This document shows, in pieces, positions 31,961 through 45,399 of a stretch of DNA of 64,000 nt. The stretch is from Blasia pusilla. Taxonomy: Eukaryota > Marchantiophyta > Marchantiopsida > Blasiales. The notes beneath the pieces were generated by a model, which was given only the letters and a program-made list of their open reading frames with translations, made no database searches and was not told the origin of the DNA. The translations under genes and the position numbers were made by a program. The stretch is from NCBI GenBank assembly GCA_050084515.1, contig CM114275.1:27900001-27964000 (forward strand), read 5' to 3'. Positions within the stretch are counted from its first letter, which is position 1. Every line of letters begins with the position of its first letter.

Positions 31961-33334
31961 TCTAGGATACGAATTGATGAGCTTTCGGTGGTCTATTCGT
32001 TCTCCCTTCATATGACGAATTGAAAAAAGGAACATTCATCGCAATGGATGGCTTTTTCTTCATACTCAAGGAGGGGTAGCAGTGTTCTCCAGCAGAGCAA
32101 GAAAAAAAAAACATGAGCTTTTGGCCTGTCCTAGCTTGATGCACGTAACAGACTCGTGACGCAGATGATGAACTTCCAAATCAGAGTGGACATAAATATT
32201 TCGCTTCTTCCAATGTGGTGAACCCTAAACCCATAAAGCTCTGCTGCACGTAGAACCTTCATTACAAAAAATTACGCACGGATAAACATACCTCCGCCTT
32301 CGAACTGAATTAGAAAGTCATTGTTGAAAAAGAACTTACGAGAACAATAATTCCTTGCCTACGAAACTCTGCTCCAGCTAAGACTAGCAGACGTGATTAC
32401 ACAAACAATCAGCCAAACTTCCCGAGAGAACACAGATTTGAAGATAGAAACTTCTGTCCATTCGGTACTTCTTTCACACCTCGGTGGATATTGCGTTACA
32501 AGTTCTTGATTACAAAACCAACCAGTTATCTCTCATTTCTGGGCATTCAGCTCGGCAGATCTCCACCCTAACCAGGACCTGAAATCCCATATACAGAAAG
32601 GTTCTGGTCGCAATCATCCTACATTCGTCAGGGAATCTCAGCATTTCGCACATCTGGGATGGTTGGAGACGTGAGAACTAGAGGCTTCAGTTTCCCACAT
32701 TTCAACATGCTTTTCATGAACCTACCATTGCCAACTCTCATGAAATCCCACCTCCACTTACATTTCTTAGCACATCGTGCTTGACAAGTGTCTCAAGGAA
32801 ATCCAATAATTAGCAACATGTGGTCAAATCCAAACCTCTGTGAATTTCCAGCTACAGTTATGAGTCTTTCTCGTAATGGTTAAAATTGACAACACCCTGG
32901 TGATGTCACAGGCATATCATGAGTTCCAGCCCAGGAAGAAAGGGAAAGACATTGCATGCATCAACCCCTCACGCTCGCATTTCACATTACTCAAGCTGAG
33001 CCTACACAACGACCTAAACTCCTTAAAGTTGAAACCTTTGTTAGGATTGAGAGAAAAAAGAAATGTTTTACTTGAGGCGGACTATACTGAAAGTGGCTGC
33101 TGCTACAACATCGAAATTTCCACAAAAGGATTTTAACTTACCGTGCAGAACCAGAGCTGATAGACAATGAGTAAGGCTAGAATTTTGAAAAAGTATCCGG
33201 AAAACTTTTGATATATTCATGAGATGGACTCTGTCGGAGGTAGAAAGTGCATCGTCATCTCCATGGTAAACAGCCTAACCCTTCTCAGTCGAGCTAATCT
33301 TGAATCTATCTCCTTTCCTCTATCCAAGTTCTTC

Positions 33335-33370
33335 GGTGTCAGGTAACTAGGCGGTGTCAGGTAACTAGGC
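33335..33370. repeat. 18-bp perfect tandem duplication
   Basis: GGTGTCAGGTAACTAGGC occurs twice, back to back. Confidence 0.95.
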
Positions 33371-34289
33371 AATTCGCTCTAAATTGTCATCTAACTTTCT
33401 TGGGCAAGTTGAAACAAGAAATCTCAGATTTCAGTTAGACAGGTAGATCCGCAATCACTTACATTCATCACTTTGACAGAATTACATGGGCATCCAGTTC
33501 ATCTCTAATCCCGTCCAACTTTCAAATTTGCTGAACCAAGCATGCACAAGAATCAGTGATAGAAAACTTTTAAACACCTGATGCTCGAGTAAGATCAAGT
33601 CAAAATTCATGAGATCTCGCTGAAGCAATGAGAGGAAGTCCAATCATGATCCGGGCTGGATTCCGTTAACCTATGACAGAGTGACAGAGAACTCTAATCA
33701 AACAAATCAATAATAATGAAGCAGAAAAAGAAGGATCTTGGATGATAATGCACAGATTTTGGCAAGACAAGGATGTATAGCCACAGTAATTTCTTTCAAT
33801 ACGAGAGCTGTTCTAAACATATCCACTCATCTGTTTTGAGTAAGAGGAGATAAGAACGAATGTAGAATGATGGAGAATCACCTTTTAACGTTCTGATCAC
33901 TCAACCTAAAAATCAGATGAATGAATACTAGCTCCTACAACTTGCGTTTACCTACGAATTACTAGACTGATCAAGAAGTAAGGGTGGTTGTAAAATTATC
34001 ATTTCTGCTCCCACCAAAATCTAGACACAGCATCTCCAGTGCTCATAAAGATGAACAACATATTAGCAACTTTACTGGCTACGCAGCATGAAAGAATGGC
34101 CTCAGTCCTTGAGTTGACCAACAAAAAATGGCACCTTCAGTATCAGCAATGGCACAGGAATTCCAGATTACAGAAAAATTTACAAATATAAAACTCTCAA
34201 CTATGATGAAGATAGACAAGGCATCTGTAATTATGCATTGTAAGCAGTCACAAGACATCTTCAATAAAAACACAAGTGTGAGATATCAA

Positions 34290-35790
34290 ACCTTTTGTTC
34301 CAGTTACTCCACAACGTATGTGTGCAGGAGGATTCTCAGCAGGCCATAACTGAACTCCTTCATTATACACCCTCAAAGCAGCCCATCAGCTTCAAATCCT
34401 ATGAAGTTAACAGATGAAGTGGGCATGTTGATGTCTACTGAAACAAACACGCAATGGGCAGACTAAGAAGTTTACTCAGCTGTTGACACCTACCCAAAAA
34501 GAGTGTCGTAAGTTGCACTTGAACATCACCCCTTCCCAAACTTGACTGTGTAGCCCCAAGTATAATCCTGTATACAAGGACCTGGGGAACTTGCCCTGTC
34601 ATTCGTACCATAATTCTCCTAGAACTCAGCTATGGTGGACCAGCAGTAAATTGTGGTGTAACTAACCGTGAAAAGCTGTTCAAGAATATTACAATGTTGG
34701 AATTGAGAAATAAGCCAATTATTGCCAAAAAAAAATGATGTTCAAACCAGTTGATTCCAGGGTTTAAATGTGGACGTTCCCAAATAGAACTCATTCATAT
34801 CTTCATCTTATCAATATCCTGTAGACTTTTGAGCAATCACCTCCACTCTAAACAGAATCTCAAAATCCAACCCATGATTCTTGATTCCTACCAGAGGAAC
34901 ATCGGTATGAAAACTTACCAACAGGTATCTCTCCACTTTGCTGAAGTTCGTAGGCCATGCGGAGCATGTGAAAAGAACTAACCAGATGGAAACTATCAAC
35001 AGGAGGAAACCTTGCTGCAGGGTGTCCTGTGCATTCCCACGAACATCAACTTAGAAAAATTACGGGAATGTGACTATACAGCAGAGCTAAAGAGTATTTC
35101 CTGCATGAAGACTTAATTTTTAGTCAACATTTCATGTTTTGAGAAATAAAAACCTAGATTGGCATGAGATGAAGCAAACTATTAACCTATTAAATCCACA
35201 AGATGGAGAACAAATATGGCCTGCCCACAAAAAAGATGCTGAACCATATGGACGAATCAACAGTAGACCTGACCTTCGAAAGCAAGCATGGGTTAAGTAT
35301 GCACGAGTAAAGAAATATTAAGCCAACGTTCTTACCAGCTACACCGACAGACGTGGCACGATAAGAGATGATAAATGTGCGCAAACGCCAACTACGCCTT
35401 TCTTATCAGGATTTGTAGGCCAATATACTGCCACCACTAGAGGGATGAATCTAGAAAGTATGGGTTCCCCACAATCTTCTGCACGTTTGATGTATACCAC
35501 CCGACACTGATAGGAGAAACTCCGGATGCAGAAGCATTTACCGCCTGTGTGGACGTCCACAAGCAAAATCTCCTGACGATTTCTCACCTGAACTGCAACC
35601 TTGTACACCTCCCAACGACGAGATTGTTGGACGCTCGTTTCCACAAGTTTGCCGAGCTCGGATTTGGATGTACGCAATGTGGCCCCAAGCACCTTGAGAT
35701 TGTTGATGGAGGGAATTTTGCTGGTATCGCTACCAAGAGCAGGAAAAAACGTGGGCAGGAGACACCGTGGGGGTAGATCAGGACGTACAA
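34290..35790 (-). other. Possible exons of an unidentified gene
   Basis: Minus strand: a frame at about 35780-35588 reads like structured protein (SKSELGKLVETSVQQSRRW, then EVYKVAVQ) and stops at a good donor, CAG|GTGAGA. A frame at about 34368-34300 reads RVYNEGVQLWPAENPPAHIR. A CAG|...|GTAAGT pair near 34945-34915 could bound a small exon. Sequence between them looks intronic. I recognise no family, and the pieces may not belong together. Confidence 0.25.
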
Positions 35791-35909
35791 CGCCACGAAT
35801 TTATTCATTAAAAACCGAATCAGATTGGATTTACAGAAGCCAAACCCTACAATTTTCGAGAGCTAATTCTGAACTCTTCCGCTTCGAAAAAAGGAAGAAG
35901 CTGAATTAG

Positions 35910-36583
35910 AGTTTCGAAGGAAATCCAATATAAAGCATATCCATCAATTCCAGTTCTATTGAAATTTCAAACGGATGTCACACATAATCAAAAGAAGGAC
36001 GATTGATGCCACATCAAATCTTCTCTTCAAGGTCTCAACATTGTAGATATCTGTTGGTAATTTGCCACCATGTTGGGACTGACTCAAAACACTGTTAAGG
36101 AGTCCGAATTACACGGATTTCAGTGTGGGGAGGTACTAACCTAAGGCGGAAGCTGACAATGATTACAGCTCGGCTTGTATCAACAAGAGCAACGTGGATC
36201 TCCTCGTAAACGTTTTCTTGTCGGCAGAAGAGCATCGATCTCATCGACAGGACCGTTGTCAGGGGATTCTATCACCCCTTCTAAGTTCGGCAGATCGACA
36301 CAAGGACTACGTGTCCAGCTCTTCCACCGACATTGCACGTTGCGACTGTAACCGGGTCAACGAATTGTCTAGTTGGAACAAAAGATGACTTCGGCCCTTG
36401 TCAGCTCGGCTATAGTGAGTGTTCAGGCCGATTTATGGAGGAAAGTACGCAATTAAAGAGCGACCATAATGAATAGATACATCGAGTATAGAGGGAATTG
36501 GAGCCCCGCTAGATCCCCTCTTTCTCTCCACGGAGTTTGTGGTCGCAAGGCTACGACAGGCACTACGTAATGTTCACAGCCTT

Positions 36584-36626
<43 letters not shown>

Positions 36627-37960
36627 GAGCGAAAGTGGAAGATTTAGCTACACACCTGCGATAGAGAAACCGATGAAATGCTGTGTACATTGGCAGCTCG
36701 AACAATCGCAGAAATCGGTGTTCCAACGCCATTACGATCACCAAACGGCTCCTCCAATCGGTCGAAATATCACTCGCGAATTACCAATCATCGCATGGTT
36801 CCATCAGTCGGCTAAACCAAAAAATTAAAACCTAACTTCAATTCGCAGCATCTACAGTAATCTCTCACAAGCCATCCTTCCAAATCCCCACAGACCCGCT
36901 CAATCAAAAACACATGGCGCAAAGCACCTGCGATGCTCGCCCGCGCACCAAATGTCTGTCTCCGCACTGTTCGATCACGCGGTGTCCATCAATCGCTCAC
37001 GCGGACCATAACTTCCAAGAGAGCCACTGTAGTCCCGGAGACCCGGTCCCATTTCGATCCACATGAAGATCGAAGTTCCAGCGCCGTCCGTGTATACGTC
37101 GGCGCATGATTTCGGATTCCGAGGCATGCAATCGCGTCGCTCGGACTGTCTGTCACTCAGTCCAAATTCTAGTCCGGAATATCTAAGCATTTAAGAGAGT
37201 CTCAACATTATTGCCCGGAATCTACCGTATTCCGGATTTCGGTTCACCATCCCGTCTCCAACACAAAGCAACCTCCCTCAGAAAAGGCCCACAGACATCG
37301 CCGAACTCTCTCTCCGTCATTCATTCATTCGACGAAAAAGGCTAACGAAACCGCCATCACAACAGCCCCGGGTGGGAGGCGTCTCATTCCGTTACGAATG
37401 ACGAGCTACTCCCGTACTCACGCGCCATACGGTAGTTTATGCGTTCTCTGGGGTTCCGCTCGACGCCAAAACTACTGACTTCGAGGCATCCGGCGCCAAG
37501 GTTCTAATTTTGGGTCCATCTTTAGTGGGTCGGATAAATACTTACTACTTTCTTACCACCCCTAATCTGGATCCCCGGAAATTATGTACTGACTAGTATG
37601 TTGTCGGTGCACTGCGACATGTTTACCTCTTAATTTAATCACCCTTAAGGAGCCACTCCTATGCGGCCACATCTTTGTTGATCCGACATGCGGGATGCAC
37701 GCAAGTTAATGGGATCTGAACAAAATCTGCGTCGTTAGAACGCAGGGCGCAAGTCTTTGCGATTGTGTTACCACCCATTTCGAGTCATCAGGAAGGAATT
37801 GGCGAGGAGAAAATAACTACAAAAACAAAATTCTTCCGGTTGTTGTGCGAGGAGCTCAACGACCGCGATTGCGAATGGACAAGGAGCGGGCCGTATTGGA
37901 CCGGGTTCTAAATGACTCAATAGAAGGTGTTGAGGACACCTGAGAGAGTTTTCTCTAACC
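35910..37960. other. Interval without recognised genes; one (CT)n tract
   Basis: A CT microsatellite lies at about 36586-36623, preceded by an inverted copy of the 24.5-26 kb repeat core (GGTCGCAAGGCTACGACAGG at 36541). A TCATTCATTCATTC run lies near 37318. The 71-codon frame at 36975-37190 (-) has no motif. Confidence 0.45.
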
Positions 37961-40900
37961 CTTCCTCTTTTAATTATATAGATGTAATGGAAGTGCTATC
38001 CTTTTTAGCACTCCCACATCATTTCGGCTCATTTGATTCGCTTGTAGTAGGGACCAAATTTGTTGGATCTTGGATTCATTATTCACCTCCTTAGTACGTA
38101 CCTTGCAAATAAGGAGATAAATTTATAATATCTAAATGTGGATGGGTCAATTTTTGGTTTTCCAAATGAACGTGAAGATGAGTGTATTTTTTTCCTCTTG
38201 TAAGGAGGATGCCACGATTTTCTAGATGGGAGCTTAAAGTGTTGGTGCACTGTATCTCAAGAGGTCAGAGGTTGGGAATGGAGAAGGATAATGTGAATGA
38301 GGAGGTTACCTCTTGATTTGGGTGATTCATAGACTTAAGAAATTTTATGAAATTCACTCAATAAGAATGAGAAGTATTATTTTTCTTTGTCAATCTCTTA
38401 GGAATTTTAGAAAGGTACCCAAGATTACATCGAGGCCTAAAGGGATCCTTTGTAATTTTCATTTTAGGAGGTCATGGTAACTTGCTATTGCAAGATATGG
38501 TGGGAATATTTGGAAATCATCTTAGATACTTGCTAAAACAATACACCAATTCCATGGATATTATGTAGAGGAAGTAATTAGTCTACAATACATTTTTCCG
38601 CGTCTAAGTTACGATTCCTATGATTGGTCATTTGGATTCGATCCTTTTACCATTAAAACTTATAGAAAATCATGGAATCACTCTCATTGTTGGAAAGGAA
38701 GTGGCGAATTATTTGAATCCAAATGATCAAGGTGGTGATAAAAGTTTGGAAAATCATCATGTTGGCATATTCATTGCAAACATAATCAGACATCTTGCAC
38801 ACCATAAAGCTCTTGAAAAAAACTTAGTCATCTCATCTATAACGTCATTAACTATTAATGACTATCAAGATTTTTGGACAAGCTACTTAGATTGTTCAAG
38901 CGTGTCCAAGAGGGTTGTTGAAGCAACGACATGCAAACAAACACATCCCACACATATACCTATTGGTATAAAACACCATGTGCTTGAGGAGTGAACATGG
39001 CACAAGAGGGATAGGAAGCTATTAGAGGAAGATATGTCATTAGTCACATAAAAAAACTATTCTAGAGAACTTTATTTCCAACATACGCCGAGAGATGTTG
39101 TTCTTGCAATCAGAGAGAAGTATTAGAACAAATCCTTTCAGGCAAAAATATAGTCATTCCATGATCCATTCATCTTATTTCATAGACTATCCATATACAC
39201 CATGACATAAATATTTTGGTTATCTTTTTTAGAGTTTTCAATTTGTAAATTGACCACCTTGGAAAACTTACTCGGTTCTTCCTCAATAATCTTGATGAGC
39301 CTATAAGCCACACGAAGTAACCCATCAAACTTTTCCCCTTCCTTCTAAGGATCGACTGTGAATTGGAGTTAGATCAAGGCCATCTAAATACTCGTTTATG
39401 TCATTGAGAGGACTTTCCAAGCCCTCAAAAAAGTCTTCTTATTATTAAATAGTCCAATTATATCCTAGCTTGTAGAATCCTATATCAAATTGATGAAGTA
39501 CGCCATGACATTTGCCATAATAAGAGAGGTGTTAGAAATTATAGCTTATGTTGATAATGATACTTAGGCTACTTCTTTCAACTTGTATTGCAAGAATGTA
39601 GGAGCACTAGAGATAGAGATCTCCGTATTATGAGTGAAAGTGGAATGATTTTCTACAAGTGTTTCAAGGAATTGGAACTTACATTCAATTTGTTTAGTTG
39701 ATGGGAGGGTGATAATTATCCAAAGGATGATGAAGTAGTCATGATAAAAAAAAATAGGAACGAAGGAGTTTTAGCTCTATAATGGATCTCAAATTCCAAT
39801 TAATAGTCTATCTCATATTTAATTGGGGAGTGGACTCCACTTGTCATGGCATGGACTGCAACAACTATCTGGCAAAAGTAGAATTCTTATATGCCAATAG
39901 AACTTAAGTTCCAATTAATGAAGGGCATGTCGCATGTAGAATGATTCCATTAGCCTAAAGGAATTAAATTCAATGAAACTATTGATAAAATTTGAACTTC
40001 AATTCAAATTGGATGAGCATATTATAATTGCTAATCTAAAGGAGGATAGTGTCTTGATTGCACATATCTCTTGGCTTGACCTTTATAGAATAATTTAGTA
40101 TTAGTTAACATCTACCTAAATAAGTAATTGGAAAGGGTTGGGTCATATCCAAGTCTTTTGTTTGTTTCCATGTTTTTTATAGTCTAGTTTTGAAAATTAT
40201 CCATTTTATCACAAATTATACACAAATAAGACTCTGCATGACGCATTGATTCAAATCACCAAGTATAATATGAACTCTTCTAAGATCTTTGGAGAGCATA
40301 ATGTAGTGCTACCCTTTCTTTAATAACTACCTTCTTATCATCTGTAGAGGCAAAATTTTCAAGAGACTTTAACACTACACAAATTCACAACAAGAAAAAT
40401 CCTTTTTTTTGTGAATAACAACGTTGGAGACTTTCATTTTCTTTATTTGATTGATTGTTAGACCCAAACTAATAATATTTTTCCCCCTCCTTATTGACAA
40501 CTTCTTGTATATACCTCCACTAGAAAAATTGAGGAAACCTAATAAGTTGATTCCTCTCTTATACCATTTGACATAGTTCTTTCTTAGTGAGGAATTCCAT
40601 CTCTAATCTCCTTAATTGTGAGATTTACCCGTTTTCACATCTTGCGCCATCCTTTGGGTTATGTCATTTTTTCCTAGGTTCCCATGCACATTCTCTCATA
40701 CATTCTATGCTTTTCCATCTGTCATGTTTCCTACTTTGTCTTTAAAGTTTTGTTTTTCCTAAAACCAGGGATTTTTTCTTGACCCATAGAATAGAGAAGC
40801 TGGAAAGTGTAAATACAACATGTTTTTTTCATTGATATATCTCTAACGTAAGTTCATTGTATTCACAATTCATTCTCCATGGTTGTGTATTCCGACCTTA

Positions 40901-41739
40901 CATTTTATTTCACTTCTTTATAATTACATGTTCTTCCAAACTCCTAATTCCATCAAAAGGTTTTGTGTGGCAAAGCTAAAAAAATGGAAAAAGACCTTTT
41001 ATGCTCATAAAATGGAATTTCTCTGACAAAATAAGAGGACCTATCAATGAGAGTGGAGTACAAGAGACAAAAGAAAGGGCATCAAGTTCATCCTATCTCT
41101 ATTCCAATAATAGAGATCATTCTAGGAATTCTAATTTCTTAGCAACCAAATGATGGAAGTCCATTCATAAGGTTATATTCTGATGCATGTCTTATTCATT
41201 ATTTTTCTATATCTTTGCTCTTAACCCTTCAACATTCATCTTGGTATTCCTTCTAATCTTTATAAAATTTCAATCTTAGTTTAGGCCTTTCAATAAGGAC
41301 GGAGTTAAAGTAGAAGCAAATCATGATGTTTATCTAGGAGTTTGAGAAGGTGAAATCATTCAAGATGATTCTACACTTTAAGCTCAAGAAGTTACCACAT
41401 ATGTATTACCAAGAGTTCAGTTATCTAACTTCCCATTCAATGATGTTCTTGGGACTACTTCTACGACTACGCAAATGGTTCATATAATAATAAGAGATGA
41501 GTTACCTACCACAACCCCTCTTCAAGATGAACTATTTTTACCTCTACATGAAGTCATGAACAATGCTTTGACTCTTCCAAATCTTAAGAATGAAGTTTCC
41601 TTAAGAGTGAATCGTACATCTTCTACAGTTCTTGCAATCATGTTACCAACACATAGTACCATTACTCCAAAGGGCTCTATAGTTTGTCCTTTGTGTGATA
41701 TTGATAGAGTTGTATGAGTAAATAGATTACTAAATTTTC
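37961..41739. other. AT-rich interval, one unrecognised 125-codon frame
   Basis: The only frame longer than 100 codons is 38620-38997 (+). It starts at GTC/ATG-poor sequence and shows no motif. A weaker frame at 41475-41717 ends with CPLCD, just before the Helitron domain and possibly part of it. Nothing else supports coding. Confidence 0.35.
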
Positions 41740-43304
41740 CAAGGAGAGCATACTTCTAAGAAAATGATATAAGAAAGTTGTGAGTAGGAAGGCATTTGAA
41801 TCTTGTAAATGATTATCATCCATTGGGTCATATGATAGAATTATGTTCATCATGCCGTGCTCTATATTGGAAAGGTGAAATGATGAGAGAGAAGTCCAAT
41901 TTTCATGACTCACCATATGGTTTGTGCTCTAATCATGGAAAGATAAAATTTCCTCTCTTGATTTTATCTCCTCCATTCCTCAAATTTTTTTATTTTAAAC
42001 ATTGATCTTAGGAATCTTCATTTCATGCTTGAGTTTACAATTTTGCACTCCAATTACCATATACTAAGGTAAGGTGTATGTAAATAAGCAAGTTGGTGTG
42101 GTACATATATATGCTTCAACGTTCAAGGTAGGATCTTTGATCATCTACCATTCTATTGAACCCTCCATCATGAGATATGAGGTCATCACTAATTTGCTCA
42201 ACTCCATCTTCATGACATTGCAAATGAATTGGAGAATTGTGAAAGAAATGTGTCTATATCTTATGATCTGAATTCTAAGATCTAGAAAGTCCTACAAGAA
42301 ATATTACCTGAATGAAATTCATATGTGAATCTTTTCCATTGTATATATCGCCTATAAGATAATTGATCTAAATATGAAAATCATTGTAAATTTAAGCAAG
42401 AGAGGTCTTGATGCAAAGCATTATAGCTTGCCAACTTTGTCTAGATAGCCGTTATTTTACCAAGTGATAGAACTAAATACATTAGCGTTGATCATCATGA
42501 TAGAATCGTATGACTACATGGAGGAGGAGGAGCAGGAATAAACTCCTTATTTGACCTTAATGAAGCATATATTCCATTATACTTTGTTATCTTATTTGTT
42601 TATGGTAAAGTAGGTTGGCATCATGGAATGCCATTCACGAGACTCCAAGGAGCCACAACACCATAACCTCCAAGAAGTGTTATACCAAGGGAGCCATAGA
42701 TATTGAATTATCAAATGATTGTAGTAAGGAAAGAGTTGATGGTGATATCATTGAGCAAAGGAGGACGAAGAGTGTGAAAACGTTGCAATTTGCATGTTTT
42801 GTGCTTCAAATCTGGATTGGAGAGAGAAGATGACAATCAACTTCTTTGATTTTCTCGACTTACATTAATATATATGGTTGATGTCTATGCCTCTGTAGAA
42901 ATACAAGACGTATCATGGATGTGCTTAAACCATAAGAAGCTAAGGGTTGATCCATATCAAGGTGTAAAGGATGTGATGTATCAACATGATGTAGGTAGAA
43001 TAAGATTTGGGAGACATATTGTATTACCCTCTTCTTTTATAGGAGGTTTGTGCCATATGCATTAGTTATATCAAGATGCAAGAAAAATTATGAGGCACTT
43101 AGGAAAGCCTGATTACTTCTTGACTATGACATATAATCCTAAGTTGGAGGAGATCACATCAACATGGTTATCGAGTCAATTAGTTGTCGATTGATCAACT
43201 TTGGTCATGCATGTCTTAGAGGAGTTATTATAACTTATCATCATGGATTCATTAACAAAAAAATATTGGGTCAAGTTGTAGGATGCATTCACGTGGTGAA
43301 TTCT

Positions 43305-43367
43305 AAAAGAGGGGTCACGTGCATATGCGGTAGATCCTAAACGGGTCTATCGCATGTGCACGTTCTT
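43305..43367. repeat. Short inverted duplication inside the Helitron Rep HUH region
   Basis: The segment GTCTATCGCATGTGCACGTT, coding the L-S-H-V-H-V part, is preceded by its near reverse complement (ACGTGCATATGCGGTAGATC), separated by about 7 bases. The inverted copy interrupts the reading frame exactly before the His-x-His motif. Confidence 0.7.
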
Positions 43368-44099
43368 ATTATTTTAGGCTGTGAAGACAAACCAAGTACC
43401 ACTTCTGATTACGACTTGGTAACTTCAGTTGAAATCCTTGATCAATCCATCCATCTAAGACTTTATTCTAGTATTTCAAATTGCATGATTTATGGTCCAT
43501 GTGGACGTATGAATCCAAATACACCATGTTTGGATAAGGAAATAAAAAATTGTACAAAAGGCTATCCTAAACCTTTTGCAACGAACAACACAAAGAAAAT
43601 GTATGCTTATTCAATCTATTGCAAGTACTAATTCCTCTATCCATGATTTATATATATTTTTATTCCATAAGATATGATATCACGTATTCAAGAATTACTT
43701 TTTCATTCTTGCAAGTTGGAGAAGGTAATAGAACACCAAAACATCCAATAAGTGTTATACATTTTTTTCAACTATAGATCACAAAACAAGCTAATCATGA
43801 CTTCTTCCTTTGATTTTACGCTTCTATTGCAAGAAACCAAAAATTATAATCTTCCCATGGATAATTCTATCATTTATACTCATTTGTTGGAAGTGCACCA
43901 TTATTTGCATGATTAAGGAAAGATATTGTATGATTTTCCAAGCATGCCTCAAGCTAACTTCCAGAGCATGGATACACGCTCATTTGTGGAGGAATTGAAC
44001 AAGAGTAATTATACAATTCCAAGGAATTATTTGAATAATTAAAATTAGAAGTGATTTTTAATGAAGGAAAAAGTATTATTTGGGATGCTATACATAAGG

Positions 44100-44640
44100 A
44101 ACTTGACCAAATTTGCTAGAATGCTTCCACATCACCATCTCCAAGAATATGTTTTATCAATGGCCCAAATGGAATGGGAAAGAAATTTCCTCATGACCTT
44201 CTCCTTCTAAGTATGGAAAATAAAAGAGGTATAGCTTTGGCTATGGAATCATCCATAATAGTTGCTCTATTGTTAGATAGAGGAGTCGGAAGGATTTACA
44301 ACATATTCACGCTTCAAGATTTTCATTAATGTTCATGAGAGTTCTACTTGCAAGTAAGCATTTCTTAATTTTCAAAACCAATTATAAATGTACATACACG
44401 TTCATAACTCTCAGTATTACAACTTCTAATTTAATTCCCTACGTGATTTGAAGTGTACCAGTCAATAGTGACACAACGTGCTTAGTCCGTCTTGCATTGC
44501 TTATATGGGATGAAGCAACTATGATTGATTGTCACGTATTTGAAGCAGTAAATCGTTCTTTCCAAATATTATGGGAATGGTCTCTACTAGTTTAAGGTAA
44601 ATAGCATTTGGCGGAAAACTCATGATATTTGGTGGTGACT
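44100..44640 (+). pseudogene. Helitron PIF1-like helicase fragment
   Basis: Walker A remains as FINGPNGMGK (codons near 44152-44181), where intact helicases have GPGGTGKT. It is followed by GIALAMESSIIVALLLDRG (compare the family's LAVASSGIAALLL). Walker B survives as LLIWDEATM near 44497-44525, then FEAVNRSFQILW. A degraded GGDFRQ region follows near 44610. Several frames are used, so it is not expressed as an enzyme. Confidence 0.75.
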
Positions 44641-45318
44641 TTTATTAAGTCTTGCATTGTCATTAGTATCATCTATTTTTGTTACTATCCGTATCATGAT
44701 TGTATAAAAAAAGCGGTTTTTTCTAGTCATAAAAGAATGAAGAAACCAATATAGTCATAATCTCAATCAGTAGACCTTTTGATTTTTGGCAACTTACATA
44801 ATTTTGGCCTCCAAATTAACGTTTTAGTCCCTCCAAGTAGATTTTACCTCAATGAGTCAATTTTTGCTCTACATGAATATGGTTTTGGTGAACTTGAAAA
44901 TCTTCCACTATCCAAAGGATTCTTGACACTCTTCAATATTATGATACTATGTAGAAACTCGTAAACTTAAAAGGCTAAGGCTCAATACATACATTCATAA
45001 AGGAGCTAGCTTGCATTAGCTATAAGAGTGAAAATGTGCACTAAGAGAATGGGAGAGTCTCATTCTTCTTTATATAAAGGTAAGGACAAGGAATTCTTGC
45101 ACGAGAATCCACACAAAAGGCTTGCCACTTTGTCCCAAAAATTAAGTTATCACATTGTGCATACACCGTATTTGAACATATATATTGCTTTTTAATAAAT
45201 TCTTACCATTCACGGTACTAAAATATAAGATTTATCTTGAGCTTGGATACATATTAATAAATTGGAATTCTTGTTTCACCTCTCACTTCTTTCATGTATT
45301 TAAAAAAAATAGAGATAT

Positions 45319-45379
45319 ATCCTATGATAAGTAAATTTAGGGAATTGGGGCATATGTCATAATTTACTTATCATAGGAT
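45319..45379. repeat. 19-bp perfect foldback within a compound palindrome
   Basis: Arms 45319-45337 and 45361-45379 are exact reverse complements. Overlapping weaker pairs (AGGGAATT...AATTCCCCT, 45340-45400) make a compound cruciform-like structure. No flanking duplication seen. Confidence 0.8.
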
Positions 45380-45399
45380 CCCCATATCATAAATTCCCC

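Larger units (their letters stand above)
41740..44970 (+). mobile_element. Decayed Helitron (RepHel remnant)
   Basis: Plus-strand fragments appear in the order expected of a RepHel protein. First the N-terminal zinc region (HPLGHMIELCSSCRALYW, then GLCSNHGKIKFP, 41810-41960). Next the Rep N-terminal block (GRIRFGRHIVLPSSFIGG and LYQDARKIMRHLGKPDYFLT, 42870-43160). Then the His-x-His segment LSHVHVLIIL and MIYGPCGRMNPNTPC (43345-43630), and last PIF1-like helicase motifs. Stops and frameshifts interrupt all of it. Helitrons move by rolling-circle replication. Neither the 5' TC end nor the 3' CTRR hairpin end was located. Confidence 0.78.

Noticed and set aside
30568-32120. Mitochondrial DNA transfer in the region upstream of the MORN gene
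   Set aside because: Only an impression from composition; no recognisable mitochondrial gene or intron.
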